NCBI GenBank assembly: GCA_900128395.1
Contig: LT649669.1
Coordinates: forward strand, 1 to 16,718
Length of the DNA stretch: 16,718 bases
Direction of reading: 5' to 3'
Origin: Stramenopiles sp. TOSAG23-2
Taxonomy: Eukaryota > Sar
Positions 1-8,909 of this stretch are shown one piece after another (positions within the stretch are counted from its first letter, which is position 1; every line of letters starts with the position of its first letter). Made by a program: the position numbers and the translations under genes. The notes below the pieces were generated by a model, which was not told the origin of the DNA, searched no databases, and saw nothing but the letters and a program-made list of their open reading frames with translations.

Positions 1-632
1 TTAAGTGTCTCTTTCTTTGTTTACAATACGTTTCCGTATATATTACTTTATATATCAAACTTTCTTTTTGGTGGTATTATAGTATTATTATTATTTACTG
101 TGTGCTGGTTTAGGTTGGTTTATTATGTTGTTGGTCTTTCGCACGTCTCCGAACTTAACCTTAAACCTGCGTTATTATTATAGCTAAGAGACACAGCACT
201 AAATCTACCTCTCTGGCTCGCCTCTTCGCTTCGCGAAGACGCATCAGTACAGATGGTAAGCGATGTCTCGACTTATCCCGCTACACTACTATAAAAATAA
301 AAAAATCGTTACATTATGAAAAGAGATAAAGATGTAGCATTGGTCTGACTTATCTAGTAGTGTGAATACCATTTAAGTATATTTTTTTATTTTTATGCCT
401 GCCTATCAGGTATAATTTTTTTGGAACTTGGAACGTTAAAGTTGCAGTAGCCCTAGCCAGTTTGCGTTTTTCTCTGGACGACACCTGTGTGTATTAACAG
501 TATATATGTTAATGTATACAGGTACATTTAATATATTTCTATAGAATATTTTAATATTATATAAATAATATAACAATTGTACATACTACTAATTCACAAA
601 TCTTTGGAGTATTTACCATTAAAGATAAGAGA
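1..632. other. Intergenic region upstream of the MORN-SAM gene
   Basis: No gene is supported on either strand. The stretch is AT-rich with T and TA runs. A short palindrome, CTTCGCGAAG, lies at 229-238 inside a locally GC-richer patch (about 210-275) that could be a regulatory site, but nothing decides this. One copy of a CAGGTA-type intergenic motif lies at 404-414. The frame of the next gene is open back to about 555 without an in-frame ATG before 633. Confidence 0.5.
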
Positions 633-1508
633 ATGCCAAGAAGAAGCAGAAAAACAAATGCAGCAGATGGTACCAAATACCCATATAATTATCGAAGAGG
701 GGGTCCCTTCAATAGAGAGAAATTATATTTTGCTCTCAAACATGATTACATATCAATTGAAGATGCAAAGAAGCTTTCAGGCAATAGTTGCATAGGTGCT
801 CCGGACTGGAAAGGTTATCAAGATGGTTATGTAGTTGTATTGCCAAATGGTGACTTGTATGATGGCGAGTGGAGTATATCAGATCCTTCTTCAAAAACAA
901 TAGGTATTGCTTCCTTAAATGGCAAAGGTATTTACTATAATACTGACGGGGGGTATAAATACAAGCATTATGAAGGGCAATTTAAAGATAATGCATGTCA
1001 TGGTGATGGAGTGACAATGTGGAGGCAAGACATCAAAGAAAATCGTATTGATGACGATAAATGTGTGATAAAAGATGTGGTTTTCAAAAATGATAAAAAG
1101 CAGACTGAAACGAAAAGACAATATTCTTCTGTACACAATGAAAGAAAAAGAAATATCTCTGAAATATCAATATCATCAGATGGTGGTAGTAATAATGATG
1201 CCAGGCCTTCCATGGCTAGCTCTAGTACGAACTTTGTAACTATAAAACAGGAACGGGCTAATAATAATAACAACAGCCACACCAATTATAACATTACAAG
1301 AGAAACAGAACATCAACAAGGTTCTACTAAATTTATTATGACATCATTAGGAGAAAGATACCTTGTGTATATTGACAAATTGAGAGAAGAAGGATATGAT
1401 AGCATTGAAGAACTAAAATATTGCAACTTAGAAGAATTAATAACAGAAGTTGGTATGAAAAAGGGTCATGCTAAAAGGTTGTTGAAATTTATTGGTGTTG
1501 AGTTTTAA
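633..1508 (+). CDS. MORN-repeat protein with C-terminal SAM domain
   Basis: This is a 291-residue protein. Residues around 60-130 carry MORN-type repeats: segments such as LPNGDLYDGEW, LNGKGIYY, YEGQFKD and CHGDGVTMW match the family pattern of Tyr-x-Gly-x-Trp/Phe followed by Gly-x-Gly. The middle (about 145-225) is polar, Ser/Asn-rich and probably disordered. The last 60 residues (from about KFIMTSLGERYLVY to KRLLKFIG) look like a sterile alpha motif, with the characteristic leucines and the GHAKRLLKFI helix. MORN repeats usually bind membranes or act as scaffolds, and SAM domains self-associate or bind partners, so a scaffold role is inferred. The ATG at 633 is the first in frame. An overlapping frame from 577 has no ATG and no domain. 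A dispersed repeat lies just downstream, and the next gene is convergent. Confidence 0.8.
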   Translation: MPRRSRKTNAADGTKYPYNYRRGGPFNREKLYFALKHDYISIEDAKKLSGNSCIGAPDWKGYQDGYVVVLPNGDLYDGEWSISDPSSKTIGIASLNGKGIYYNTDGGYKYKHYEGQFKDNACHGDGVTMWRQDIKENRIDDDKCVIKDVVFKNDKKQTETKRQYSSVHNERKRNISEISISSDGGSNNDARPSMASSSTNFVTIKQERANNNNNSHTNYNITRETEHQQGSTKFIMTSLGERYLVYIDKLREEGYDSIEELKYCNLEELITEVGMKKGHAKRLLKFIGVEF

Positions 1509-1825
1509 GCGTTTAAAATTAAACTCATTTTTTAACATATATATACGGGGCATAAGCATAACGGGATTTTTTAAATACGGAAATCAATATAAGGAATTGC
1601 ATGAGGATACGGTTATATCTTTTCCATTTTATGAAATTACTTTTGACATATTATTATAAGTATTCATCGTTTTTAGTGTTTACATATTATATATATTTAT
1701 GAGTAAATAAAATCTTTTTAAATTTTAAGTAAGAGAATTTTTTATATATATATATATATATATAATAATCTACAACACTCTTGAAAAACTTCATTTTTAT
1801 ATTTAAACAGAGGCCAAATGAATTT
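1509..1825. other. Convergent intergenic region with dispersed repeat
   Basis: This spacer lies between the 3' ends of the MORN-SAM gene and the minus-strand membrane ORF. Most of it is the dispersed repeat annotated at 1588-1757, followed by a (TA)n run and by an AT-rich tail. An AATAAA-like sequence within the repeat (about 1706-1711) could serve as a polyadenylation signal on the plus strand. No other gene is seen. Confidence 0.5.
1588..1757 (+). repeat. Dispersed repeat copy 1 (about 170 bp)
   Basis: From AAGGAATTGCATGAGGATAC at 1591 to the (TA)n run at about 1745, this copy matches 13587-13757 in the same orientation. By eye the two differ only by small insertions or deletions in simple sequence (for example GTGTTTACAT against GTGTTTTTACAT, and GAGTAAATAA against GAGTATAAATAA), with no clear substitution. 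Both copies lie just downstream of a plus-strand gene and end in a TA run. No terminal inverted repeat or ORF is seen. It may be an unclassified short element or a duplicated 3' region. Confidence 0.8.
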
Positions 1826-2314
1826 TTAATTAAAACCGCATGTACTACATGCATGTAAAACATTTTGGTGCTCATATATTTTTTTAAATATATAGATGTA
1901 TATTAAAACAACCACAGCAGCCATAGCTATTAAAGAAAGCAATCTTATACCTTTGGCGCACATTGTTAGCTTTGCTTCAAATTTAGAATCTTTATAATAA
2001 TGCTTCTCGCTACAATCTAAACAATTCTTGTAACAATTTTTTCTATCTTTCACGTTTAAAAACATCTTGCTTACTTCTATACGTAAAGTACGATCTACAT
2101 GCATTTCATATAGTTTTTCTTCTTGAAATTTCTGCCATCGCTCAAAAATAATTGCTTGCAAGACATTGACACACTGCATGCAGTGTGTGCGTGATGTGAC
2201 CTCCTTATAGGCATCATAGCATTTATTTGGTACTGTATATACCCAAAAGTCCTCTCGTAATATCCATGGATAAAATAATAAACGATCGAATATATTCAAA
2301 ATAGAAATGTCTCT
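1826..2314 (-). CDS. Small Cys-rich membrane ORF, unknown; possible C-terminal extension of the reductase
   Basis: This open frame of about 160 codons looks coding: it is rich in Trp, Tyr and Cys and has balanced composition. It contains HCMQC, CYKNCLDC and a predicted C-terminal membrane segment (LLSLIAMAAVVVLIYIYIF) followed by a short basic tail. I do not recognise the family. It has no ATG before the methionine at 2179, which would give only 117 residues, yet coding-like sequence (for example LLFYPWILREDFWVY) runs back to the point where the ferric reductase stops (TGA at 2296-2298), in the frame one base back. It may therefore be a second gene whose first exon is not identified, a shorter protein starting at 2179, or an extension of the reductase reached through a frame change or splice. 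Coordinates mark the open frame, not a proven start. Confidence 0.45.
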   Translation of the reverse strand, partial: RDISILNIFDRLLFYPWILREDFWVYTVPNKCYDAYKEVTSRTHCMQCVNVLQAIIFERWQKFQEEKLYEMHVDRTLRIEVSKMFLNVKDRKNCYKNCLDCSEKHYYKDSKFEAKLTMCAKGIRLLSLIAMAAVVVLIYIYIFKKIYEHQNVLHACSTCGFN

Positions 2315-4541
2315 TTATGAACTGGCCATCCTATTTTACACGCTTCGTCTTGTACATTGTTTACCATATTGCTTGGGCCACATGTTAATACAGCAGTTTT
2401 TGTGTAATAACCAGATGTAAACTCATCAATAAGAAATGTCTCTTTATGAACTGGCCATCCTATTTTACACGCTTCGTCTTGTACATTGTTTACCATATTG
2501 CTTGGGCCACATGTTAATACAGCAGTTTTTGTGTAATAACCAGATGTAAACTCATCAATACTTTCATCATTGTTAGAAAATAATTTTGAGAAATTTGGAC
2601 GACCTTTTTTAATTATTGGTTGAATCTGATTTTCAAATTTACTTTGATAATTGCTATTTACTCCATGATTACCCATTGCCTTCTTCTTATTATTATTATT
2701 GTTGTTATTATTATTATTAATATTATCATCTTGTATTGTATTTGGAACTTTTATTCCTTCCATACCTTCATCGGGTAACATTTCTGGATTTACTTTATCA
2801 GAGCTAATAATTAAACGTTTAATTGATGGGCTTCCAACATTGTTAGAAATAATACCTTTGCCAGTAACATATAAATAAATTTTACAAAAATCCTTAGTAT
2901 CATGTAATAAACACAATTCATCAGCAAACCATTTGAATTCCGCTTCATCCCGTACAACCCATATAAAATGAACAAATATATCTAACTTCTCTTTGTTGTA
3001 ATTATTTGCAGCAATACGACGATGTAAATCTAAAGCAATATTAATCATCGGCGTTACACCTATTCCACCACTGCAGATAAAAAAATTTTTATAATCACTT
3101 ATGCGTATCGACAGTTTCCCATATGGACCTTCTAATACTGGTTTTAGATCCTCGTTTGCATCAAAATCTGATCGTAAGCAATAAGTTCTTAAGCGCTCCA
3201 CCCATGAACTAGCTTTCCCCCAGGTTTTGATATAAAAACATACTACATTTTGTTGCGGTTGCAAGGATACTGTAAATGGGTGATTTTCAAAACGATCGAT
3301 TTCTGGTATGTATATATTAAAATAATCCCCTGGTGTCAATATAACAGGTTTTGCTAATGTTATCGAAAGTTTGACTAAATTTTTGTATTTATGCGCTTCA
3401 ACTTCTGTTCTTACTACTCTATGAACTCGTAAAAAACAACGACCAACAATACGATCAAATCCCCACAATCCAAATGCAACAGCTACTGGGCCACGATATT
3501 CAGATCCTGGTGCATGTAAAATAGCGGTTATGGATATGATCATCAACAAAGGCAAATGTGAAAAGTAAAATAATTCATATGATTTACGCCTAATTGCATC
3601 AAATGATGTGCATGCAATTAACGTAATGCAAATACCACATATTAAACCAAAAATTGGATATGGTGCGTCTTTGGATGGTCCCCATTGAATTTGAGAAGTT
3701 AATACATTGGCACCATACCTCCATAATACAACTAATAAATGAAGGTAAACAGAACCGATGAATAATTTACCAAATAAACGATGCCATTTTATTGCTCTTT
3801 CAAATGGGATTCCAAAAACAATTACCCAAATAGATGTTCTAGAAGCTGGTAAAACTACTAAAAAACATAAAGTAAACTACGTTTATGTTGCTTTCGACAA
3901 CTACGGCAATGTTCATCGTTTACACAACAACTTAATTGACCAACACGTTCTCGCAACAACATTTTTCCTACGTTAGAAGTTCGAATAAATTCAATATGAT
4001 TTACAAATAAACTGAATATTGCTGCAAGACCTAACGGGACGAAAACTGCATATCCTAAGCTAATCCATCCAGAATGAGGAGTTATCGGTAAATGGGCGAT
4101 TAAACCCCTGTTTAGATTTGCAATTTCTTCACGAGTCATATTTCTAGTGGAAATTGAATCTTTAATTCCTGGATGTGATATATCAAAATCAAAACGTGGT
4201 CTACTACTAAATGTCCAAATACAATCTGGATCTCCAAGTTCAAAACCATTTGTTTGTCCATCGCTATCCGAATCCAGTTTACACAATTCTTCAGTCCACC
4301 TATGTCCATGAGCGGCAAAATCCATACCAAACCAATTTATTTGTGAGCATCCTTCTGGATCTGTATGTCCTAAAGCATATGAGCCGTATATTTCTTGATC
4401 CCCATTTGGTACTTCCCATTTATACTCTTCATGCGCTTGTACTACTACTATGATATTAGTAGATAATAATAGAACAATCAAAGATGATGAGCAAACCATT
4501 GTATAATTAATAAAGAATTTCATTCTACTATTTGTTTTCAT
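2296..4541 (-). CDS. Temptin-domain ferric reductase / NADPH oxidase-like protein, frame interrupted
   Basis: Two overlapping frames make one gene. The first (4541-3858, true ATG at 4541) has a signal peptide ending near VVVQA, a temptin-like domain with Cys residues and the DSDSDGQTNGFELGDPDC motif (residues about 90-107), and a membrane helix (about 158-181). The second is open from 3876 to TGA at 2296. It carries ferric-reductase membrane segments with paired haem-ligand candidates (WHRLFG at about 3770-3786 and the His in YLHLLVVLW at 3739), FAD-binding HPFTV (about 3282), EGPYG, the NAD(P)H-binding GGIGVTPM (about 3069-3046), and a C-terminal CGPSNM motif. It ends in the family-typical ETFLF. 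The family moves electrons from NAD(P)H through FAD and haem across a membrane, to ferric iron or oxygen. Oddities are the frame break at 3858-3876, a poly-Asn run and an exact 43-residue duplication of the C-terminus. Identity of the family is secure; the substrate is not. Confidence 0.88.
2303..2560. repeat. Exact 129-bp tandem duplication in reductase C-terminus
   Basis: Units 2303-2431 and 2432-2560 are identical by eye. The length is 43 codons, so the frame is kept and the protein carries its final NAD(P)H-binding segment, including CGPSNM, twice. The stop codon lies just beyond the second unit read. Confidence 0.95.
2688..2725. repeat. AAT-type microsatellite encoding poly-Asn
   Basis: A run of ATT/GTT triplets on the plus strand is read on the minus strand as about ten Asn residues followed by Lys, inside the reductase. 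It falls between the GGIGVTPM and C-terminal motifs and is probably a surface-loop expansion. Confidence 0.85.
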
Positions 4542-5180
4542 CTTGTTATCAACACCAATCGGGAAGTTGGAACTGGTTGGGTTGTTGCATTATACATTAA
4601 TATTAAATGAAGATAGAATACTAATAATAATGTCTCTCTATATATATATGAGAATATCTACTCCATTTATTACCTACAATTTTAAATATAAATAGACTAA
4701 TAATAATAAATCGATCGCTGGATCGATCGCGCGGCACGTGGCACGGGTAATAAAAAATTAAAATTTGTTATAGCTTAATATATTCGTAAAATCAAGTGGT
4801 GCATTAATTAAGGAGATAAAATAGAGTATATTGCGAGTAAGGTGTACTGTAGAGCTATTAATAAAAGTTTCTTGTAGTACCCTTATGAATAAAGGTGAAC
4901 GTTAAAAATTAAAATCCACACAACAACACTACTAAAAAAACACAACAATAATCTAGCAATAACACAATGTAAATATATCATCATTATAAAATATAAATAC
5001 AATATCTGTATGAAGGATATCTTCAAACTCTACCATTTTTTAAATTCGATATTGTTTAAAACAAATTCCTATTTAAATTTATTGTAGATTATCAATTTTA
5101 TTGCATATTATTATAACAACAAGAAGAAAAAGTGTGTGTGCGTAAATAAATATTATACATATACATATACTCTAAACAAA
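4542..5180. promoter_or_regulatory. Divergent intergenic region with GC-rich CACGTG patch
   Basis: The region separates the minus-strand reductase from the plus-strand SAP-like gene and must hold both 5' regions. Against an AT-rich background, 4710-4747 stands out: ATCGATCGC occurs twice (4710-4718 and 4722-4730), followed by GCGCGGCACGTGGCACGGG. This contains a CACGTG hexamer (4735-4740), the core bound by bHLH and bZIP factors in many eukaryotes. A regulatory role is inferred from composition, position and motif only. No gene is seen. Confidence 0.45.
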
Positions 5181-6215
5181 ATGGAATTTGTTCTTGTAAA
5201 TTTGAACACCTTGACACGCAAACAATTACAAACTTATGCGAAACAAAATGGTGTAAAAGCTAATGGTAAAACTATCATGATGTTGGAACAATTGCAAGAA
5301 ATACAAAATGAAATGAAAGTAGAAGAACCAGAAAAAACAAATGTAAACAATGGAAAGTCAACAGAGAATAAAGATGAACATGAAATGAACGGGGGCGTAA
5401 ATATTATGATGGAAGAAGAAAAAAGTGAAAAAATGGAAACAGTTGTCGCAAAAGAGGAAGAACAAGAAGATATTGTCCAAGAAAAAATTGCAATAGAAGA
5501 AGATGACACAGTCGAAAATAATGTTGAAGAGACGTCAATTGTCATGGAGAAAAATGTTGAAAATGTCATTGTAAATAACGTTACGAAAGTGGAACCGACA
5601 ACAAGTAAAGTTGTTAAAAAAGTAATTGCTACAAAAGAATCTACAACAACAGTAATTGTCAAAAAAAAAGAATCAGTATTAAATGTCATTGTAAATAACG
5701 TTACGAAAGTGGAACCGACAACAAGTAAAGTTGTTAAAAAAGTAATTGCTACAAAAGAATCTACAACAACAGTAATTGTCAAAAAAAAAGAATCAGTATT
5801 ATTACCATCGAAAAAATCAACATCTTCTGCTGTTGCTGATATTATTATTATTAGCAAAAAAAATCATATTGCAATTAAGAAAAAAGATAATATTATTGTA
5901 AAAAAGAAGAAAAAGATTGTAAATATTACGAAAAAAAACAATACGACGATGAAGACTAATCATAAAAAATTTGGATTTGGATGTTCATCAAAAACAAATC
6001 GTAAACCATTATCAAATGTATCTGGTAATACTAGTCGTCATGTTACTAATTACCAACCAGCAACAAAAAACAACAAGAAGAAACGAGTAGCGGTAAAAAT
6101 GGCAATATCCGCTCGTGGTGCAGAACAAATGGAGAGGTTTTTAAAAAGGCAACGTTTAGCTCGTGAAAAAAGGTTGCAAAAGAAAAATACTGTAGCAGAA
6201 TTTTCACGTGCATAA
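5181..6215 (+). CDS. SAP-domain-like basic nuclear protein
   Basis: The gene encodes 344 residues from the ATG at 5181, which has a good context (AAACAAAATGG). The frame opens earlier, but only with non-ATG codons. Residues about 9-42 (LNTLTRKQLQTYAKQNGVKANGKT and the following helix) resemble a SAP motif, a short helix-extended-helix fold that binds DNA in chromatin proteins. The middle is acidic Glu-rich (about 45-115), then Val/Lys/Thr-rich. The C-terminus is strongly basic and contains KPLSNVSG and a Lys/Arg-rich helix (about 300-340). The overall plan, an N-terminal SAP followed by a disordered basic tail, recalls chromatin- or spindle-associated proteins such as NuSAP, but no specific orthology is claimed. 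A 120-bp tandem duplication adds 40 residues. Long minus-strand ORFs here are shadows. Confidence 0.7.
   Translation: MEFVLVNLNTLTRKQLQTYAKQNGVKANGKTIMMLEQLQEIQNEMKVEEPEKTNVNNGKSTENKDEHEMNGGVNIMMEEEKSEKMETVVAKEEEQEDIVQEKIAIEEDDTVENNVEETSIVMEKNVENVIVNNVTKVEPTTSKVVKKVIATKESTTTVIVKKKESVLNVIVNNVTKVEPTTSKVVKKVIATKESTTTVIVKKKESVLLPSKKSTSSAVADIIIISKKNHIAIKKKDNIIVKKKKKIVNITKKNNTTMKTNHKKFGFGCSSKTNRKPLSNVSGNTSRHVTNYQPATKNNKKKRVAVKMAISARGAEQMERFLKRQRLAREKRLQKKNTVAEFSRA
5561..5800. repeat. Exact 120-bp tandem duplication in SAP-like gene
   Basis: Units 5561-5680 and 5681-5800 are identical by eye. The unit encodes 40 residues starting near NVIVNNVTKVEP and keeps the reading frame. It lies in a low-complexity Val/Thr/Lys segment with no recognised domain, so it is probably tolerated. 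Confidence 0.95.
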
Positions 6216-6880
6216 AAATCGTTTTCAAGTCGGAAATTGATATACTTAATATCATATACGCTATGATAACTTAGCTTGTGTGTGTGTTTATACATATATA
6301 TTACTATTATACTGTGTTGTATATATAAAATAATGGGGGAAAAAATGTGTCAAAAAAAAAAGATGTAACAAGATAAAAATGTAAAGGAGTGAAAATCAAA
6401 AAAAACAGTGAGAGATATAAAAAAATGTTATTAATGCGTAGATAGTAGCAACCTGTATATTGTTTATATTTTTCTATTTCCAAGCCTATATATTAATATT
6501 ATAATATACCACCTCTTCCAGCCTTCGCCTTTTGTCATGCCAGCATATATGTACTAGGTATATTAATACCTGGTACCTGGGTAGACGAAAATTTGATACA
6601 ATCTGAAAAATCCTAAAAATATTTTTAATGCTATTCCGCTTATATTTTAAACATTAGCTCAGATTACAAATATTATGATATGTAAAATATAGTAGCCGCC
6701 TGGTAGCCGTAAAATACACACAAAATAAAAGAAAGCACAAAAAACAAATACTTCGTTATATTGATGTAAACTGTAAATTAATATTATAACATCACACACA
6801 TTTAATGTTATAGTCGTCTTTAGAAAAACATTATTTTGTAGTCCGTATAATAATTTACATGTTTACAATAATATTTATTT
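6216..6880. other. Intergenic region, convergent 3' ends
   Basis: This AT-rich spacer contains TA and A runs. No gene is supported. Several copies of a TACCTGGTA-type motif fall at 6552-6583 and about 6697-6708, similar to motifs in the spacer at 12000-12410. Confidence 0.5.
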
Positions 6881-7377
6881 TCAAAGTCTTATTAAAAAAA
6901 CAATTCGTTTATAAAAGTGTAATTTTAACATTTCGTTAATTAATAATATGGATGTAAATGTTGGAACGGAACACTTGTCAAAATCATTGTTATCTTCACT
7001 AGTCCGATTAGTATATGGAACTTCGCAACATTTCACGAAACCTGTTCCAGAAGCACTTCCGGACCGACCCCATGAAGGGTTGTAAACTGCATCTCCGTTC
7101 GTACTGCTATCGATTTCAATATTTAAGGCGCATGGTTCATCATTTGTCTCATTTGATAATAATACCCATGTATTGACTCTAGTAATAAGCAATGGGAATT
7201 CCCCTTACCCCATGTTTTTGCTAAAGTTGCTCTTTGTACAACATTGCATCCTTTTATCCTATTTGAAACAGAAGACGATGATGCATATGCAATATTTGTA
7301 TTATCAATTACCATAAAAATTATGATGAATAACAATAAATATAACTCATTGTAAAAATGATGATACTGATTGGACAT
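6881..7377 (-). CDS. Putative secreted Cys-containing protein, unknown family, frame interrupted
   Basis: The first frame starts at a true ATG (7377) and encodes a clear signal peptide (hydrophobic LYLLLFIIIFMVI, probable cleavage after NIAYA), then GCNVVQRATLAKTWGKG, and closes at 7123. The second frame, open from 7204 to TGA at 6881, has no ATG start of its own but looks coding. It includes NTWVLLSNETNDEPCALNI, NPSWGRSGSASGTGF, VKCCEVPYTNRT and KCSVPTF, with several Cys residues and possible N-glycosylation sequons. Joining them needs a one-base change, most simply one extra G in the GGGG run at 7201-7204 (CCCC on plus). A GT-AG intron of 32 nt could also bridge the frames but would be unusually short. 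I do not recognise the family. The signal peptide suggests secretion or a lumenal/cell-surface location. Confidence 0.55.
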
Positions 7378-8033
7378 AATGATGTTCAGGGATGTACAAA
7401 AGATGCAAAAATTAAGATGTAATGAGTGATTAAAATATTATATCAATGTATATGTATATGCATACTTTGCTTTTTCAATTACTTTTAAATTAATGATTAT
7501 ATTATTAGAATTATATAAATTATTCCAAAGGTGCAAAGTATTAATTGTATTAATAATAGTAGTACCACTAAATTTATAAAAAATATTATAATAATAAAAT
7601 ATGTGATGTGTTCATCATTGAAATCATCTCGCCATATGTATAAATAAATTCTTCTCATGATGTGCGATTTCTTCTTCAAAGAGGGAAAATAATAAAACCC
7701 TTAAATAAATATTATATAAATATAATACTTCCAAAAATAATAATTCTAATAATAGCACAAATTAAAATAGCAAAAAAGCAATCTGGCAATATACGTATTA
7801 TGTGCACGTATTATTAAATAATGAACAATAATGTAATATATAATAATAATAATACTGTAATATTTTGAAATTAGCGGATTGTATTTTTTATACACGCTTA
7901 CCAGTATGTAAAATATATAGACGAGACCATCTATATAATATTAAGACGATCAAGGACCACATAATATCGTATCAACTTTAAAAGAAGGTAAGAAGTAGAA
8001 TTGGCAAAGGGCCAGTAGTACCGTATCATTACA
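7378..8033. other. Divergent intergenic region before CDIN1
   Basis: This very AT-rich spacer separates the minus-strand secreted-protein gene from the plus-strand CDIN1 homologue and presumably holds both promoters. A 60-codon minus-strand frame (7497-7679) with one hydrophobic stretch has no ATG at its start and low-complexity composition, so I do not call it. No RNA gene or clear motif is seen. Confidence 0.4.
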
Positions 8034-8909
8034 ATGGATACTAATGTCTATCAAGATATAGAAATTTATTGCCTAGAATGTATTGATCAATTAAAATATG
8101 TTACAGAAACTGATTTAAAGGAAAAATTGAATTTACAAAATGTACCTTTTCAAACTGTAAGTGCAATTATGTCTCAGTCTGTTCAAACGTTTTTAAAAAA
8201 ATCATGGTATAAAGGGAAAGATCTGAAATACATAGAGCAAGCTGGAACTGAATTCATAACAAATAACAAAAGTCTCCATGAAATTGCATTATCTCTTTCA
8301 TATCCTCCATATTTAGTTGGGAAAATGGTTTTAAGCTATATCATCAATAATAATAATCACAATAATAAAAACAATAATATTAACAATGACCTTGTCAAAA
8401 AGTATTTAAAAGATACATCATTAATACAGCATCTAAAATTAAAGAAAGAAATCGACTATTGGTATGAGCATGATCCATATACCTCGCCATATATTGATCG
8501 TCTAAAGCATGTTACGGGTGAAGAATATGAATTTATGTTGATGAAAAAATTAAGTGCTAGAAATATAACGTTTAAAGCAGAGGAGGCATTAAAATTAGAA
8601 GGTGCAGAGAAAACACCTGATGCATTAATTACAATTCCATTTTCTGTCCGTTCTCCATCATCAGTACATACAAAAGATGGTAGTAGTATCAACAAAAATC
8701 ATATTGTTAATTGGATTGATAGTAAAGCAATGTTTGGAGATGAAAAAGAACATATGAAATATATGAAACAATATACATCATATCGATCTCGATATGGTCC
8801 TGGTATGGTCATATATTGGTTTGGTTATGTAAAAACAATAGCAAATTTAGATCAGGATATTTTTATTACAAATGATTTTCCATTAAAAAATAATATTTTA
8901 TTAATGTAA
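8034..8909 (+). CDS. CDIN1: CDIN1 (C15orf41) homologue, PD-(D/E)XK nuclease family
   Basis: This 291-residue protein is about the length of the human protein CDIN1, the codanin-1-interacting nuclease. Its C-terminal half is characteristic: TPDALI (residues 194-199), NWIDSKAMFGD (226-236) and the run QYTSYRSRYGPGMVIYWFGY (246-265). Asp196, Asp229 and Lys231 fit the PD...DxK core of the PD-(D/E)XK nuclease fold, with Glu163/Glu166 as possible helix acidic residues. The N-terminal half (1-150) is helical, and an Asn-rich microsatellite insertion (about 104-118) interrupts it. In animals CDIN1 binds codanin-1, which handles the histone chaperone ASF1, and is linked to erythroid disease. Its role in protists is unknown to me. 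The ATG at 8034 follows an open A-rich leader, and all core residues are present. Confidence 0.9.
   Translation: MDTNVYQDIEIYCLECIDQLKYVTETDLKEKLNLQNVPFQTVSAIMSQSVQTFLKKSWYKGKDLKYIEQAGTEFITNNKSLHEIALSLSYPPYLVGKMVLSYIINNNNHNNKNNNINNDLVKKYLKDTSLIQHLKLKKEIDYWYEHDPYTSPYIDRLKHVTGEEYEFMLMKKLSARNITFKAEEALKLEGAEKTPDALITIPFSVRSPSSVHTKDGSSINKNHIVNWIDSKAMFGDEKEHMKYMKQYTSYRSRYGPGMVIYWFGYVKTIANLDQDIFITNDFPLKNNILLM

Noticed and set aside
577-795. Overlapping plus-strand frame at the 5' end of the MORN-SAM gene
   Set aside because: It begins with TTG, overlaps the MORN-SAM coding frame and has no domain.
1687-1875. 62-codon minus-strand frame downstream of the membrane ORF
   Set aside because: It starts at a non-coding overlap and consists mainly of TA-run Tyr/Ile and Lys/Phe codons.
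2303-2560. CRISPR-like direct repeats
   Set aside because: There are only two long adjacent units with no spacers, inside a eukaryotic coding sequence.
5234-5857. 207-codon minus-strand frame across the SAP-like gene
   Set aside because: Ser/Thr/Phe-rich composition is the complement of Lys/Glu/Val codons, and the duplication lengthens it. It is a shadow.
7497-7679. 60-codon minus-strand hydrophobic frame
   Set aside because: It has no ATG at its start and a low-complexity Ile/Leu stretch from AT-rich DNA. Nothing supports translation.
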